DNA of 26,297 nt from DATGMB01 sp035293845 (lineage in GTDB: Bacteria; Acidobacteriota; Terriglobia; Bryobacterales; Bryobacteraceae). Shown here in pieces: positions 7,914-16,505 of this stretch. Every line of letters begins with the position of its first letter. Positions within the stretch are counted from its first letter, which is position 1. The stretch is from NCBI GenBank assembly GCA_035293845.1, contig DATGMB010000193.1, positions 1-26,297 on the forward strand, written 5' to 3'. Made by a program: the position numbers and the translations under genes. The notes beneath the pieces are model-generated. The model saw only the letters and a list, made by a program, of their open reading frames with translations. It ran no database searches and was not told the origin of the DNA.

Positions 7914-8819
7914 ATGGACCATCCTGCCGCTTCCCGTCCCGCCACTGCGCGGGAGATCATCCAGCTCATCGTGGCGAACATGCGCGAGGGACTGGAGCCT
8001 CTGCACTATTCCACACTGCCGCCCTCGATCTATCATGTGTATCTCCACAGTGATGACCTGGAGCGGCTGCGGCCGATCGCGCGGCGCATCGCTGACGAAG
8101 CACGGCAGGCGCTCGATGAGGAAGTCCAGCGGCTGAACCAGGCGTCACTAGCCGAACGCTTCAAGCTCGCGCGCCGCACCGAGCCGAAAATTTCGCCCCC
8201 CGAAGGGGGCTGGCAGATCGAGCTGTTCGAAAACACCGATGATGGCGTCGAGCCGGGCGATATCGAGGTCCGTTCCGAGTTGGCCCTGCCCGCCAAGACC
8301 GAATATGGCGCGGGATCGGCGACCAAGCGCATCGCCACGCGGCGCATGGGCGGCGCGGAGAGCACGCAGAAGACGATCGAGCCCGCGGGGCAATCGGCGC
8401 CAGCGGCCGCGGCTGCGGCGCCCGGTGCGGCCGCGGGCGGTTCCGCGAGCGCCTCACCGGCCTGCGCGATCATCGAATATGAGGACAACGGCGGGCGCAA
8501 GTCCTACCGCATGACCAAGGAGCAGATCGTGGTCGGCCGCGGCGGCAGCGGATACTGGACCGACCTGAAACTCGACACGCTGCCGGACGTTTCGCGCGAG
8601 CATTTCCGCCTGCGGCGCGACGCCGCGAGCGGCCAGTTTTTCCTCAAGGACCTCAGCCGGCTGGGCACCACGATTAACGGCGAGAAGGCGCCTTCGAGCA
8701 TCGAATTCGTCGATGGCGAAAAGCGCGACCGCAACCTGGAAGTCCCGGTGCCGCCCGAAGCGAAAATCGGCCTCGCCGGCGTGGTGACGCTGGAGTTCAG
8801 GGCAGAGCCGCGGCCGTAA
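7914..8819 (+). CDS. FhaA-like FHA-domain protein (operon gene 1)
   Basis: The protein has 301 residues and is cytoplasmic, with no membrane segment. The N-terminal about 90 residues (IYHVYLHSDDLERLRPIARR and the following helix) plus IELFENTDDGVEPGDIEVRS resemble the N-terminal DUF3662 domain of actinobacterial FhaA. An Ala/Gly-rich linker (about 160-185) leads to a C-terminal FHA domain (about 190-296). Its phosphothreonine-binding signature is present: VGRGG (207-211), SREH (S227-H230) and a later LGTTINGE. FHA domains bind phosphothreonine peptides. With a kinase and PP2C phosphatase directly downstream, it is probably a reader of the operon's own phosphorylation. It is the first gene of the block; the next start lies 15 bp after its stop. 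Confidence 0.85.
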   Translation: MDHPAASRPATAREIIQLIVANMREGLEPLHYSTLPPSIYHVYLHSDDLERLRPIARRIADEARQALDEEVQRLNQASLAERFKLARRTEPKISPPEGGWQIELFENTDDGVEPGDIEVRSELALPAKTEYGAGSATKRIATRRMGGAESTQKTIEPAGQSAPAAAAAAPGAAAGGSASASPACAIIEYEDNGGRKSYRMTKEQIVVGRGGSGYWTDLKLDTLPDVSREHFRLRRDAASGQFFLKDLSRLGTTINGEKAPSSIEFVDGEKRDRNLEVPVPPEAKIGLAGVVTLEFRAEPRP

Positions 8820-8834
8820 CGCGCGGTGGTAGCA

Positions 8835-10334
8835 ATGGTCAAGACGAGAGTAAAATCTGCGGGCGCGAGCGACGTGGGCCGTGTGCGCACGAACAACGAG
8901 GACGCCTGGTATATCGATTCCGACCGCGGCATTTACCTGGTGGTGGATGGCATCGGCGGGCAGGCGGCCGGCGAGAAGGCGGCGGAGATCGCGGTAACCT
9001 GTGTGCGCCAGCGCCTCGAACGGCAGACGGGCACCACGGAACAGCGCGTGCGCGAGGCCATCGCGCTCGCCAACAATGAGATTTACCGGCAGGCGCGGGA
9101 GCACGCGGAATGGGAAGGGATGGCGTGCGTGCTGACGGTGGCGGTGCTGGAGAACGGCTCGGCGGTGGTCGGACACGTCGGCGATTCGCGCCTGTACCAG
9201 ATCCGCGGCGGCGCCATCCGTAAGATCACCCACGATCATTCGCCGGTGGGCGAACGCGAGGACAATCAGGAGCTCAGCGAAGCCGAGGCCATGCGGCATC
9301 CGCGCCGCAACGAGGTCTACCGCGATGTGGGCTCGGAGGAGCACGAGCCCGACGATCCGGATTTCATTGAGGTGCAGCCGCTCGCTTTCGATGGCGATAG
9401 CGCGCTCGTGCTGTGCAGCGACGGGCTGAGCGATCTGGTGCCGAAAGAGGCGATCCGCCACATCGTGGAGCGGAACGCCGGCAACCCCGACGCGGCGGCG
9501 CGCGCGCTGATCGAAGCGGCCAACGCCGCGGGCGGCAAGGACAACGTCACGGTGGTGGTGGTCGAAGGCGAGCGGTTCACCGCGCCCGTGGAAGCGCCCG
9601 CGCCCGTGCGCCCGCGCTGGCCGTGGATGGCGGCGTGCGTGGCGGTGCTGGCGGCGGGGTTGGGAGCCGGCGGCGGTGTGTGGTGGCAGCAGCAGCATCC
9701 GCCCGCGCCGGTCGTGATCCAGCCGCGAACGCTGCTGGTGCGGGATGACCCGCGCTGGCCGACCATCTCCGCGGCCATGGCGGCGGCGCACACGGGCGAC
9801 ACCGTCGAAGTGCCGCTCGGCGACTTCACCGGAGAGCGCGTGGCGCTGAAATCCGGCGTGACGCTGCGGAGCCGCGTGCCGCGCGAGGCGCGCCTGCTAG
9901 CCCCGGTCGAGGCGGCCGGCGTGCATGGCGCGCGGATCAGCGGATTCGAGATTCAAGGCGCGGAAGGCCCCGGCATCCGCGTGGAAAACTCCGAGATCGA
10001 AATCGATGACAACGAGATTGCGGGTGGCGACATCGGCATCGAGATCCGCGGCGCCAGTCATGCCGTCCTGCTCGGTAACGCGATCCACGATTACGGCACT
10101 GGCGTGCTGGTCAGCGGCCCTTCGCAGCCGTGGATCTCTCACAATTCGTTCCAGCGCGATAAAATCGCGCTCGCCGCGCGCGATGGGGCGCGGCCGGCGC
10201 TGGTGGGCAATGTATTCGAGAAAACGGCGCTGGAGCTTCCCCCGGAAGTGGATCTCAAGACCATCGCAGAGAAGAATTTCGGCGTGACGGTGCCGCGCGC
10301 AGCCCACGGGACTGCGCCCCGGGGTGTGAAATGA
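8835..10334 (+). CDS. PP2C Ser/Thr phosphatase with TM anchor and extracytoplasmic beta-helix (PstP-like)
   Basis: The protein has 499 residues from the ATG at 8835; a GTG at 8826 is in frame but lacks a ribosome site, whereas GGTGG precedes 8835. The PP2C domain (1-245) shows RTNNED (18-23), VDGIGGQAAGE with D38, VGHVGDSR (D117), HDHS (133-136), SDGLSD (D196) and GGKDNVT (D236), so metal binding looks intact. A single membrane helix (about 263-283) follows. Outside, residues about 300-480 form a right-handed parallel beta-helix with PbH1-type rungs (GARISGFEIQ, SEIEIDDNEIAGG, HAVLLGNAIHDYG, QPWISHNSFQ). By analogy to PstP it reverses phosphorylation by the adjacent kinase. The beta-helix is a plausible carbohydrate- or muropeptide-binding sensor (inference). 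It overlaps the kinase start by ATGA. Confidence 0.9.
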   Translation: MVKTRVKSAGASDVGRVRTNNEDAWYIDSDRGIYLVVDGIGGQAAGEKAAEIAVTCVRQRLERQTGTTEQRVREAIALANNEIYRQAREHAEWEGMACVLTVAVLENGSAVVGHVGDSRLYQIRGGAIRKITHDHSPVGEREDNQELSEAEAMRHPRRNEVYRDVGSEEHEPDDPDFIEVQPLAFDGDSALVLCSDGLSDLVPKEAIRHIVERNAGNPDAAARALIEAANAAGGKDNVTVVVVEGERFTAPVEAPAPVRPRWPWMAACVAVLAAGLGAGGGVWWQQQHPPAPVVIQPRTLLVRDDPRWPTISAAMAAAHTGDTVEVPLGDFTGERVALKSGVTLRSRVPREARLLAPVEAAGVHGARISGFEIQGAEGPGIRVENSEIEIDDNEIAGGDIGIEIRGASHAVLLGNAIHDYGTGVLVSGPSQPWISHNSFQRDKIALAARDGARPALVGNVFEKTALELPPEVDLKTIAEKNFGVTVPRAAHGTAPRGVK

Positions 10335-12340
10335 TCGCGCCGGCCAGCCGCCGTATCGGCAGGTATGAGATCCGCCAGAAACTGGGGCGCGGCGGGATGT
10401 CCGACGTGTACCTGGCGCTCGACACCGATTCCGGCAACGAAGTCGCCCTGAAGCTGATCGAGCACGCCGAGGACACCGATACCATCGATTTCATCGCCGC
10501 CGAACGCCGCGGCGCCGAGCTCCAGGCGCGCCTGGCGGCCGTCGACGCGCACGTCGCAAAAATCTACGACGCGGGCGATGTGGACGGCTACTTTTACATC
10601 GCCATGGAGTATGTCGCCGGGCAGGATCTCGCCGAGCTGATGCGCGGCGGACCGCTCGAGCCGGCCTTCGCGGCCGATACCGCCATCGCGGTGGCCGGCA
10701 CGCTGGATAGCGCGCACAACCTGCAGGTCGAAATCGACGGCAAGAAATACCGCGGCATCGTGCACGGCGACATCAAGCCGAAAAACATCCGGATCGATAC
10801 GCGCGGCCATGTGCGCGTGCTGGATTTCGGCATCGCCAAGGCGCTCACGGCTTCGCGCAAACTGACGCGCAACCCCTTCGGCAGCATGCCGTACTCTTCG
10901 CCGGAGCGGCTCGATGAAGGGCAGGTGGATTTCCAAAGCGACCTGTGGTCGCTCGCGGTGATGCTCTACGAGATGGTGACGGGCGTGCAGCCTTATCGGG
11001 CGGACACCACGGAGCGGCTGGAACGGATGATCCGCTCGCGCGTTCCGCCGCCGCCCGCGCCCGATCCCTGTCCGGAACCGCTGCGCCGCATTCTCAGGAA
11101 AGCCATGATGCCGCTCGCCGAGCAGCGCTACGCGAGCGCCCGCGAGTTCGCCGACGACCTGATCATGTTTCGCACCGGCGGCCCGGTGCGCGCAGCGGCC
11201 GAAGACCTGGACGAAACGCGGCGAACGTTCCTCACCCCGGAAGGCGGCGCCGGAACCGGTGCGCCGAGCGGCGAGACACGGCGGGGCTACCGGCGCGCCG
11301 AAGATCGCGCGGCGGATGAGACACGCCGCACCGTCGAGCCCGGCTCTGGCGCGGCCAGCGAGGAGACACGTCGCACAGCCGGTTACCGGCCGCCCGACGA
11401 GGTGCTCAACTGGCCGGTCCGCCCGGCGCGGCCGCGCAACCCGATGAGCCGCACCGTGCGGCGTGTCCTGCTGGCCGCGGCCGCCGCCGTCGCGCTGCTG
11501 ATCGGAGCCAGGTCCCTGGCCAACTACCGGCTGTACCGGAAGGGGCAGGCGCTGGCCAACGCCATTGCCACCGAGCAGCTCACCGACCCCAACGCCATCT
11601 GGACGCGATGGACGGAACTTTCCGGCGACAACCCGTCGTCTGTTTATTTGCGGGCTCCGCGGCAGGCCGTGCGGCAGAAGATGTTGGAGGCAGCCAATCG
11701 CGTCATCGCGAGCTATCGCAACACGGGTGCGGTCTATGAGAATGGCTGGAAATCCGCGCGCGAGGACCTGATGCGCGCCATGTTGCTCGATCCCGAGGAC
11801 CCGGTCCGCGGACGGCTGCGGCTGGTCGAGGGCCACCTGGCCCGGGTCAGCGGCGAGACGCGGCGCCGCCAGGCCGATCTCGACGACGCGCTCGAAAAAT
11901 TCGGCGAAGCCGAGCGGCTGCTGCCCGCTTCCCCCGATCCGCCGCTGGCCGAGGCGCGCCTGGAAATTCAGGACCTCAAGGACTTCGACCGCGGCTTCGC
12001 CCAGCTCCTCCAGGCCGAAAAGGACGGCTACACGGCCGGCCGCCGGGAGCGCCTGCAACTGGCCGACGGCTTCCGCGACCGCGGCAACCGCGAGTTCTGG
12101 GACTCCCGCAATGTCCGCGATCTGCCGCAGGAGAAGGACCTCGTCGAGCGCGCCCGCGATGATTACCAGCGAGCGCTCGATCTCTACCAGGGCATCGCGC
12201 CGTACGAGAACTCGGCCGCCTCCATTCAGTCGGTCCAGGAGAGCCTCGCCAGTGTGAACTCCCGGCTCAGCCAGATCGTTCATCCGCCGTCCAGCGATCC
12301 TCTCGGCCCATTGAAGAAGCTTTTACATATATGGCAGTAA
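10331..12340 (+). CDS. Membrane Ser/Thr protein kinase with ETRR-rich linker and helical/TPR-like outer domain (PknB-like position)
   Basis: The protein has 669 residues. The kinase domain (about 10-285) has the Gly loop LGRGGMSDVY (18-27), VALK with K41, HGDIKPKN (H145, D147, K149, N152), DFG (165-167) and an SPE motif. The residue before the catalytic Asp is Gly (HGD), so it is a non-RD kinase and may not need activation-loop phosphorylation. The linker 286-375 carries four ETRR motifs. One membrane helix (about 379-396) leads to about 270 extracytoplasmic residues, strongly helical and TPR-like, with no PASTA repeats. It overlaps the phosphatase by 4 bp and the SEDS-PBP gene by 10 bp. Likely targets are the FHA proteins, itself and the downstream wall synthase (inference by analogy to PknA/PknB). 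Confidence 0.92.
   Translation: MIAPASRRIGRYEIRQKLGRGGMSDVYLALDTDSGNEVALKLIEHAEDTDTIDFIAAERRGAELQARLAAVDAHVAKIYDAGDVDGYFYIAMEYVAGQDLAELMRGGPLEPAFAADTAIAVAGTLDSAHNLQVEIDGKKYRGIVHGDIKPKNIRIDTRGHVRVLDFGIAKALTASRKLTRNPFGSMPYSSPERLDEGQVDFQSDLWSLAVMLYEMVTGVQPYRADTTERLERMIRSRVPPPPAPDPCPEPLRRILRKAMMPLAEQRYASAREFADDLIMFRTGGPVRAAAEDLDETRRTFLTPEGGAGTGAPSGETRRGYRRAEDRAADETRRTVEPGSGAASEETRRTAGYRPPDEVLNWPVRPARPRNPMSRTVRRVLLAAAAAVALLIGARSLANYRLYRKGQALANAIATEQLTDPNAIWTRWTELSGDNPSSVYLRAPRQAVRQKMLEAANRVIASYRNTGAVYENGWKSAREDLMRAMLLDPEDPVRGRLRLVEGHLARVSGETRRRQADLDDALEKFGEAERLLPASPDPPLAEARLEIQDLKDFDRGFAQLLQAEKDGYTAGRRERLQLADGFRDRGNREFWDSRNVRDLPQEKDLVERARDDYQRALDLYQGIAPYENSAASIQSVQESLASVNSRLSQIVHPPSSDPLGPLKKLLHIWQ
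11213..11377 (+). repeat. Four ETRR(T/G) motifs in the kinase juxtamembrane linker
   Basis: E-T-R-R occurs at kinase residues 295-298, 315-318, 330-333 and 345-348. It is followed by T, G, T and T, and preceded by D, G, D and E. The linker is otherwise disordered-looking and rich in Gly, Ala and Pro. Evenly spaced Thr within acidic/basic context suggests autophosphorylation sites that could dock the FHA domains encoded in the same operon. The function is inferred; the repeats themselves are visible. Confidence 0.75.
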
Positions 12341-15300
12341 CGCGCAGCAGGGCGGCCGAACGGCCGGAGATCAAGCGCGACCCCCGCGGCCCCCGCACCG
12401 AATGGAAGTTCCGGGCCGGCCCCTGGCGCGTGCGCGAGCTCGCCGCGATTCTTTGCGCGGGCGCTCTGATCGCGGCCGGATTGTGGACGGTCTACCAATC
12501 CAAAGCGCCCGAGCTGGACGCGGCCGCGAAGCAATTGGCCGCCAAACAGCTCGTCGACTTGAACGACCTGGGCGCGCGCGAAGACGTGCTGCCCACGCTC
12601 GGCGTGATCGCATCGCAGAAGGATCGCGAGGAGGCGGCGCGCCGCATCTACGACGCATCCGGGCATCTGCCCAACGTGGGCGCGGTGCGCCGCGCCATGA
12701 GCGGCGACGCGTTCAAGAACTGGAAACCGCTGGTGGTGGTGCGGCGGCCGCAGGAATTCGCCGCGGCGTTCCGCCTCTGGACCCTCGCGTTCTTTGCGGC
12801 GTTCTTCGCGGCACATGCGTGGCTGAGCCTCCGCCGGTCGAAAGCTGACCAGACCCTGCTGCCCGCCACGCTGCTGCTCTCGGGACTCGGGATGATCCTC
12901 ATGGTCAGTTTGCGCGATCCGCTGCGCGATCAGATGCTCTTCGCCGATTTCGCGCAGGGCGCCGCCGGCGGCTGCCTGCTGCTCGCCGCGGCCAGCGGCA
13001 TCGACTACGTGCGGCATTTCGGCCGCCTCAGCTATACGCCGCTGCTCGCCAGCTTCGCGCTCTCCGTGCTGCTGGTGCTGTTCGGCCACGGCCCCGGCAC
13101 GAGCGATGCCAAGGTGAACCTGTTCGGATTTCAGCCCGTCGAGATCATCCGCATCCTGCTGATCTTTTTCCTGGCCGGATACTTCGCCGCGCGCTGGGAT
13201 GTGTTGCGGCACGCGCGCGAAACGCGCGCCAAAGTGGCGCGCTTCGTCGGCCGTCTGGACGTGCCGCCGGTCGAATACACGCTGCCGGCAGCCGCGTGCG
13301 TCGGCCTTTCGCTGCTGTTCTTTTTCCTGCAGAAGGATATGGGGCCGGCGCTGGTGTTTGCCTGCGTGTTCCTGCTGCTCTACGGCCTGGCGCGCGGCAG
13401 CGTCTTCGTGCCCGCTCTCGGGCTGGCGGTGGTTACGCTGGGGTTCGTGGCCGGGTATTTCATCGGCATCCCCCACACCGTCGGCGAGCGGGTCGCAATG
13501 TGGCTTTCCCCGTGGAATAACCTGGTGCACGGCGGCGATCAGCTCGCCGATTCCCTCTGGGCGTTCGCCACGGGCGGCGTTTCCGGCCTGGGCGTCGGCC
13601 GGGGCGACCCGCAACTCGTGCCGGCAGCCCACACCGACCTGATCCTGGCCGCGGTCGGCGAAGAACTGGGATTCCTGGGCGTGGCCGCCGTTTTCGCGCT
13701 CTACGGCTGGATCGTCTGGCGCGCCCTGCGCGCGGCGCTGCGCGCGGCCACCGACTACGAATTCTTCCTGGCGGCCGGCCTCGCCGCGGCGACCGCGCTC
13801 GAAATCCTGCTGATCGCGGGCGGCGCGCTCGGCGTGGTGCCGCTCTCCGGCGTCGTGACGCCGTTCCTCAGCTACGGCCGCACGTCGATGTTCGCGAACT
13901 TCGCGATCATCGGAATCCTGCTTTCGATTTCCGGCCGCAGCGAGCCGGTAGAGGCCGGGCATGCCCGGTCCGTGCCGGTGTTCCGCGCGCCCGTCGCCTT
14001 CGCCGCCATCCTGCTGGCCGCCGCGGGCGCGGTCGAACTCGCCAAGGCCGGCTACATACAGGTCGCCCGCAGCGCCGCCATTATGGGCCAGGGGACGCTC
14101 GTCGTGCAGGCCGACGGCGCCAGGCGGTACCAATACAACCCGCGCTTCCAGGAAGTCATGCGCGAGATTCCCAAGGGCACGATCTACGACCGCAACGGCC
14201 TTCCGCTCGCCACCAGCGACTGGGATCAGCTCGAAAAGCATCGCGCCCAGTACCGCCAGCTCGGCATCGATATCGACGCTGCCTGCCCCAAAAACGAATC
14301 CCGCCACTATCCGTTCGGCAGCCTGATGTTCGACCTGCTGGGCGATCTCCGCACGCGCATGCGCTGGGCCGCCAGCAACACGTCCTTCATCGAGCGCGAT
14401 TCCGCGCGCCGCCTGCGCGGCTACGACGAGCGGCCGGAGATGGTCCAGGTGAAGAATCCAAGCACCGGCAAGATGGAGCGCGTGGTGCGCTACGACTACC
14501 GCGAACTCGTTCCGCTGGTGCGCCATCGCTTCGACCCCCAGAATCCCGCCGTGCGCAAGATCCTCGACCGCCCGCGCGACGTGCACACGTCGATCGATGC
14601 GCGCCTTCAGGTGCGCGTGGCCGAGATCCTGCGCCGCGCGTTGCAGGCCGCGCACCAGGATAAAGGCGCGGCCGTGGTGATGGACCCGGCTACCGGCGAC
14701 CTGCTGGCGTCGGTCAGCTTCCCGCTGCCGCCCGAAGTCCACGAAACCGCGCCGGACCAGACATTCCCGCCCGCTTCGGCTCCGGAGCCCGCGCCCGACG
14801 CCGCCAATCCGTATCTCGACCGCGCCCGCTACGGCCTCTACCCGCCAGGATCGACGTTCAAGATCGTCACCGCCATGGCCGCGCTGCGCAAGGATCCGCA
14901 TCTCACACAGCAGACCTACGCGTGCGTCCGCCTGCCGGATGGCCGCGCCGGCGCCTACGTCAAGGGCTGGGACCGCCCCATCCGCGACGATATCCAGGAT
15001 AAAGAACCGCACGGCACGGTCAACATGGAGAGGGGAATCGTGGTCTCCTGCAATGCCTATTTCGCCCAGTTGGGGACGTACAACGTGGGCGCGCAGCCGC
15101 TCTTCGACGTCGCCGGAGCGTTGGGCATTCAGGCGGCCTCGCCGAACACCGCGGCGCAGTTGAAGCGGTGGCTGCCGGTCTCGGCGTACGGTCAGGGGCA
15201 AGTGGTGGCATCGCCGTTCCAGATGGCGCGCGTGGCCGCGACCGTCGCCAATGGCGGCGCCATGCCACAAGGCCGTTGGATCACCGATGAAACCAACCTG

Positions 15301-15618
15301 CGCACCTCGGCCCCGCAGCCCGTGCTGCCCGCAGACCAGGCGCGCACGCTGGCGAAATTCATGCGCGAAGTGGTCACCTCCGGCACGGGCAGGGCCGCCG
15401 CGGCGAATGCGCCGGTGGCCGGCAAAACGGGTACGGCGGAGCTCGCCGATGCGCCATCGCACGCTTGGTTCATCGGCTTCGCGCCGTACGGCGGAACGAA
15501 GAAACAGATTGCGTTTTCGGTGCTCGTCGAGCACGGAGTGTACGGAGGAACGGCGGCCGCGCCGGCCGCGGCCGGTATCGTCAACGCGGCGCTGCAACTG
15601 GGACTGATCCAGCCATGA
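12331..15618 (+). CDS. SEDS glycosyltransferase (RodA/FtsW/SpoVE) fused to class B penicillin-binding protein transpeptidase
   Basis: The protein is a single 1095-residue polypeptide. A first membrane helix (about 37-55) is followed by an extracytoplasmic insert of about 90 residues. The SEDS domain spans about 145-530, with SPWNNLVHGGDQLADSLWAF, GGVSGLGVGRG and the conserved VPAAHTDLILAAVGEELGF segment, whose D436 matches the catalytic Asp. A further helix (about 550-572) anchors the PBP part: pedestal motif KGTIYDRNGLPLA, then the transpeptidase with STFK (S841, K844), SCN (S906-N908) and KTGT (K1032-T1035). All residues for both polymerisation and crosslinking are therefore present. SEDS-bPBP pairs normally form a two-subunit complex; here stoichiometry is fixed by fusion. 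The start overlaps the kinase end by 10 bp with a weak ribosome site, suggesting coupling. I cannot tell whether it serves elongation, division or a special wall. Confidence 0.93.
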   Translation: MAVTRSRAAERPEIKRDPRGPRTEWKFRAGPWRVRELAAILCAGALIAAGLWTVYQSKAPELDAAAKQLAAKQLVDLNDLGAREDVLPTLGVIASQKDREEAARRIYDASGHLPNVGAVRRAMSGDAFKNWKPLVVVRRPQEFAAAFRLWTLAFFAAFFAAHAWLSLRRSKADQTLLPATLLLSGLGMILMVSLRDPLRDQMLFADFAQGAAGGCLLLAAASGIDYVRHFGRLSYTPLLASFALSVLLVLFGHGPGTSDAKVNLFGFQPVEIIRILLIFFLAGYFAARWDVLRHARETRAKVARFVGRLDVPPVEYTLPAAACVGLSLLFFFLQKDMGPALVFACVFLLLYGLARGSVFVPALGLAVVTLGFVAGYFIGIPHTVGERVAMWLSPWNNLVHGGDQLADSLWAFATGGVSGLGVGRGDPQLVPAAHTDLILAAVGEELGFLGVAAVFALYGWIVWRALRAALRAATDYEFFLAAGLAAATALEILLIAGGALGVVPLSGVVTPFLSYGRTSMFANFAIIGILLSISGRSEPVEAGHARSVPVFRAPVAFAAILLAAAGAVELAKAGYIQVARSAAIMGQGTLVVQADGARRYQYNPRFQEVMREIPKGTIYDRNGLPLATSDWDQLEKHRAQYRQLGIDIDAACPKNESRHYPFGSLMFDLLGDLRTRMRWAASNTSFIERDSARRLRGYDERPEMVQVKNPSTGKMERVVRYDYRELVPLVRHRFDPQNPAVRKILDRPRDVHTSIDARLQVRVAEILRRALQAAHQDKGAAVVMDPATGDLLASVSFPLPPEVHETAPDQTFPPASAPEPAPDAANPYLDRARYGLYPPGSTFKIVTAMAALRKDPHLTQQTYACVRLPDGRAGAYVKGWDRPIRDDIQDKEPHGTVNMERGIVVSCNAYFAQLGTYNVGAQPLFDVAGALGIQAASPNTAAQLKRWLPVSAYGQGQVVASPFQMARVAATVANGGAMPQGRWITDETNLRTSAPQPVLPADQARTLAKFMREVVTSGTGRAAAANAPVAGKTGTAELADAPSHAWFIGFAPYGGTKKQIAFSVLVEHGVYGGTAAAPAAAGIVNAALQLGLIQP

Positions 15619-16445
15619 GCCTGTTTTCCGAAATCGAAAAAACCATCGAGCGCGGCTTCCGCCATTGGACCGAACGGCTCTTCGGCCCCGCCCAGGCCGG
15701 CGACCTCATCACGCTGCACCGCGCCATTCTCGAAGAGATCGAAAGCCGCGTCGAAATCATGCCGCGCGGCCGGCGCGTGTTCCCGTTCGCGCGCGTCGTA
15801 GTCGCCGTCCCCGAAGCCGACCCCGGCCGTTGCACGATCCTCGAAACCGCCTTCGCCGAGCGCCTGGGAGAGGATGTCGCGGAATCGATGCGCGCGGTCG
15901 GCTGCGAGCTGCCGGAAGGATTCGCCGTCGAAGTCCGCGCCTCCGAAACCGCGCCCTCCCCATTCGCAATCCAGTACGAACCCGCAGGGGCCGGGCACAC
16001 CCGGACCGTGGCCGGAGGAGCTGCCGCTGCCAGCGAACCCGCTCCCGCGCCCGAGACCCCGAAAGCCGAGGCCACGCCCGTGCCCGCCCGCCTGATCGTC
16101 GTAAAAGGCAAAGCCGAACGATCGGAATACGCGCTCGAAAAGGCCCGCGTCAATCTCGGCCGGCTGGCCGAGCTGACCGACTCCGACCAGCGCATGACCC
16201 GCCGCAACGACGTAGTCTTCGAAGAAGGCGCCGACGAAGCCAACGCCACCGTCTCCCGCAAGCACGCCCACATCCGGCGCGACGGCGCCGATTACCGCCT
16301 CTGCGACGACGGCAGCGAGTTCGGCACGCGCGTCTTCCGCGACGGCCGCTCGATCGACGTCCCCTCCGGCAACCGCCGCGGGGAGAAACTGCGGCCCGGC
16401 GACGAAATCTACCTCGGCCGCGCATGTTTACGGTTTGAGCGGTAG
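15615..16445 (+). CDS. FhaA-like protein: N-terminal DUF3662-like domain plus C-terminal FHA domain
   Basis: The protein has 276 residues from the ATG at 15615, overlapping the previous stop as ATGA; a longer upstream frame was rejected because it lies inside the PBP motifs. The N-terminus (MSLFSEIEKTIERGFRHWTERLFGP... then RRVFPFARVVVAVPE) resembles the DUF3662 domain of actinobacterial FhaA, which begins with a similar amphipathic helix. A Pro/Ala linker (about 125-155) precedes the FHA domain (about 157-276) with NLGRL (180-184), VSRKHAH (S214-H217) and FGTRVF. In mycobacteria FhaA is linked to control of peptidoglycan precursor flipping and wall synthesis. The position right after the SEDS-PBP gene points to the same theme. 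It is expected to bind phosphothreonine on the kinase or its substrates. Confidence 0.87.
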   Translation: MSLFSEIEKTIERGFRHWTERLFGPAQAGDLITLHRAILEEIESRVEIMPRGRRVFPFARVVVAVPEADPGRCTILETAFAERLGEDVAESMRAVGCELPEGFAVEVRASETAPSPFAIQYEPAGAGHTRTVAGGAAAASEPAPAPETPKAEATPVPARLIVVKGKAERSEYALEKARVNLGRLAELTDSDQRMTRRNDVVFEEGADEANATVSRKHAHIRRDGADYRLCDDGSEFGTRVFRDGRSIDVPSGNRRGEKLRPGDEIYLGRACLRFER

Positions 16446-16505
16446 AACACGCCGATGGAACTCCTGCTCACCGCCGGTGTCTAATGGACTGTAACGGAGG
16501 TACGC

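Noticed and set aside
8454..12283. Two long minus-strand open frames (8454-9791, 10139-12283) opposite PP2C and kinase
   Set aside because: Shadow frames of high-GC coding sequence; no domain evidence and they would conflict with overlapping, motif-verified genes.
12280..15597. A 1105-codon open frame antisense to the SEDS-PBP gene
   Set aside because: High GC leaves antisense frames open. The translation has no domain motif, is rich in His, Arg, Gln and Ala, and the plus strand has full catalytic motifs.
16446..16505. Small palindrome CACCGCCGGTG between the second FHA gene and the TPR gene
   Set aside because: A five-base stem with one-base loop is expected by chance at this GC content; no T-tract, so not a terminator.
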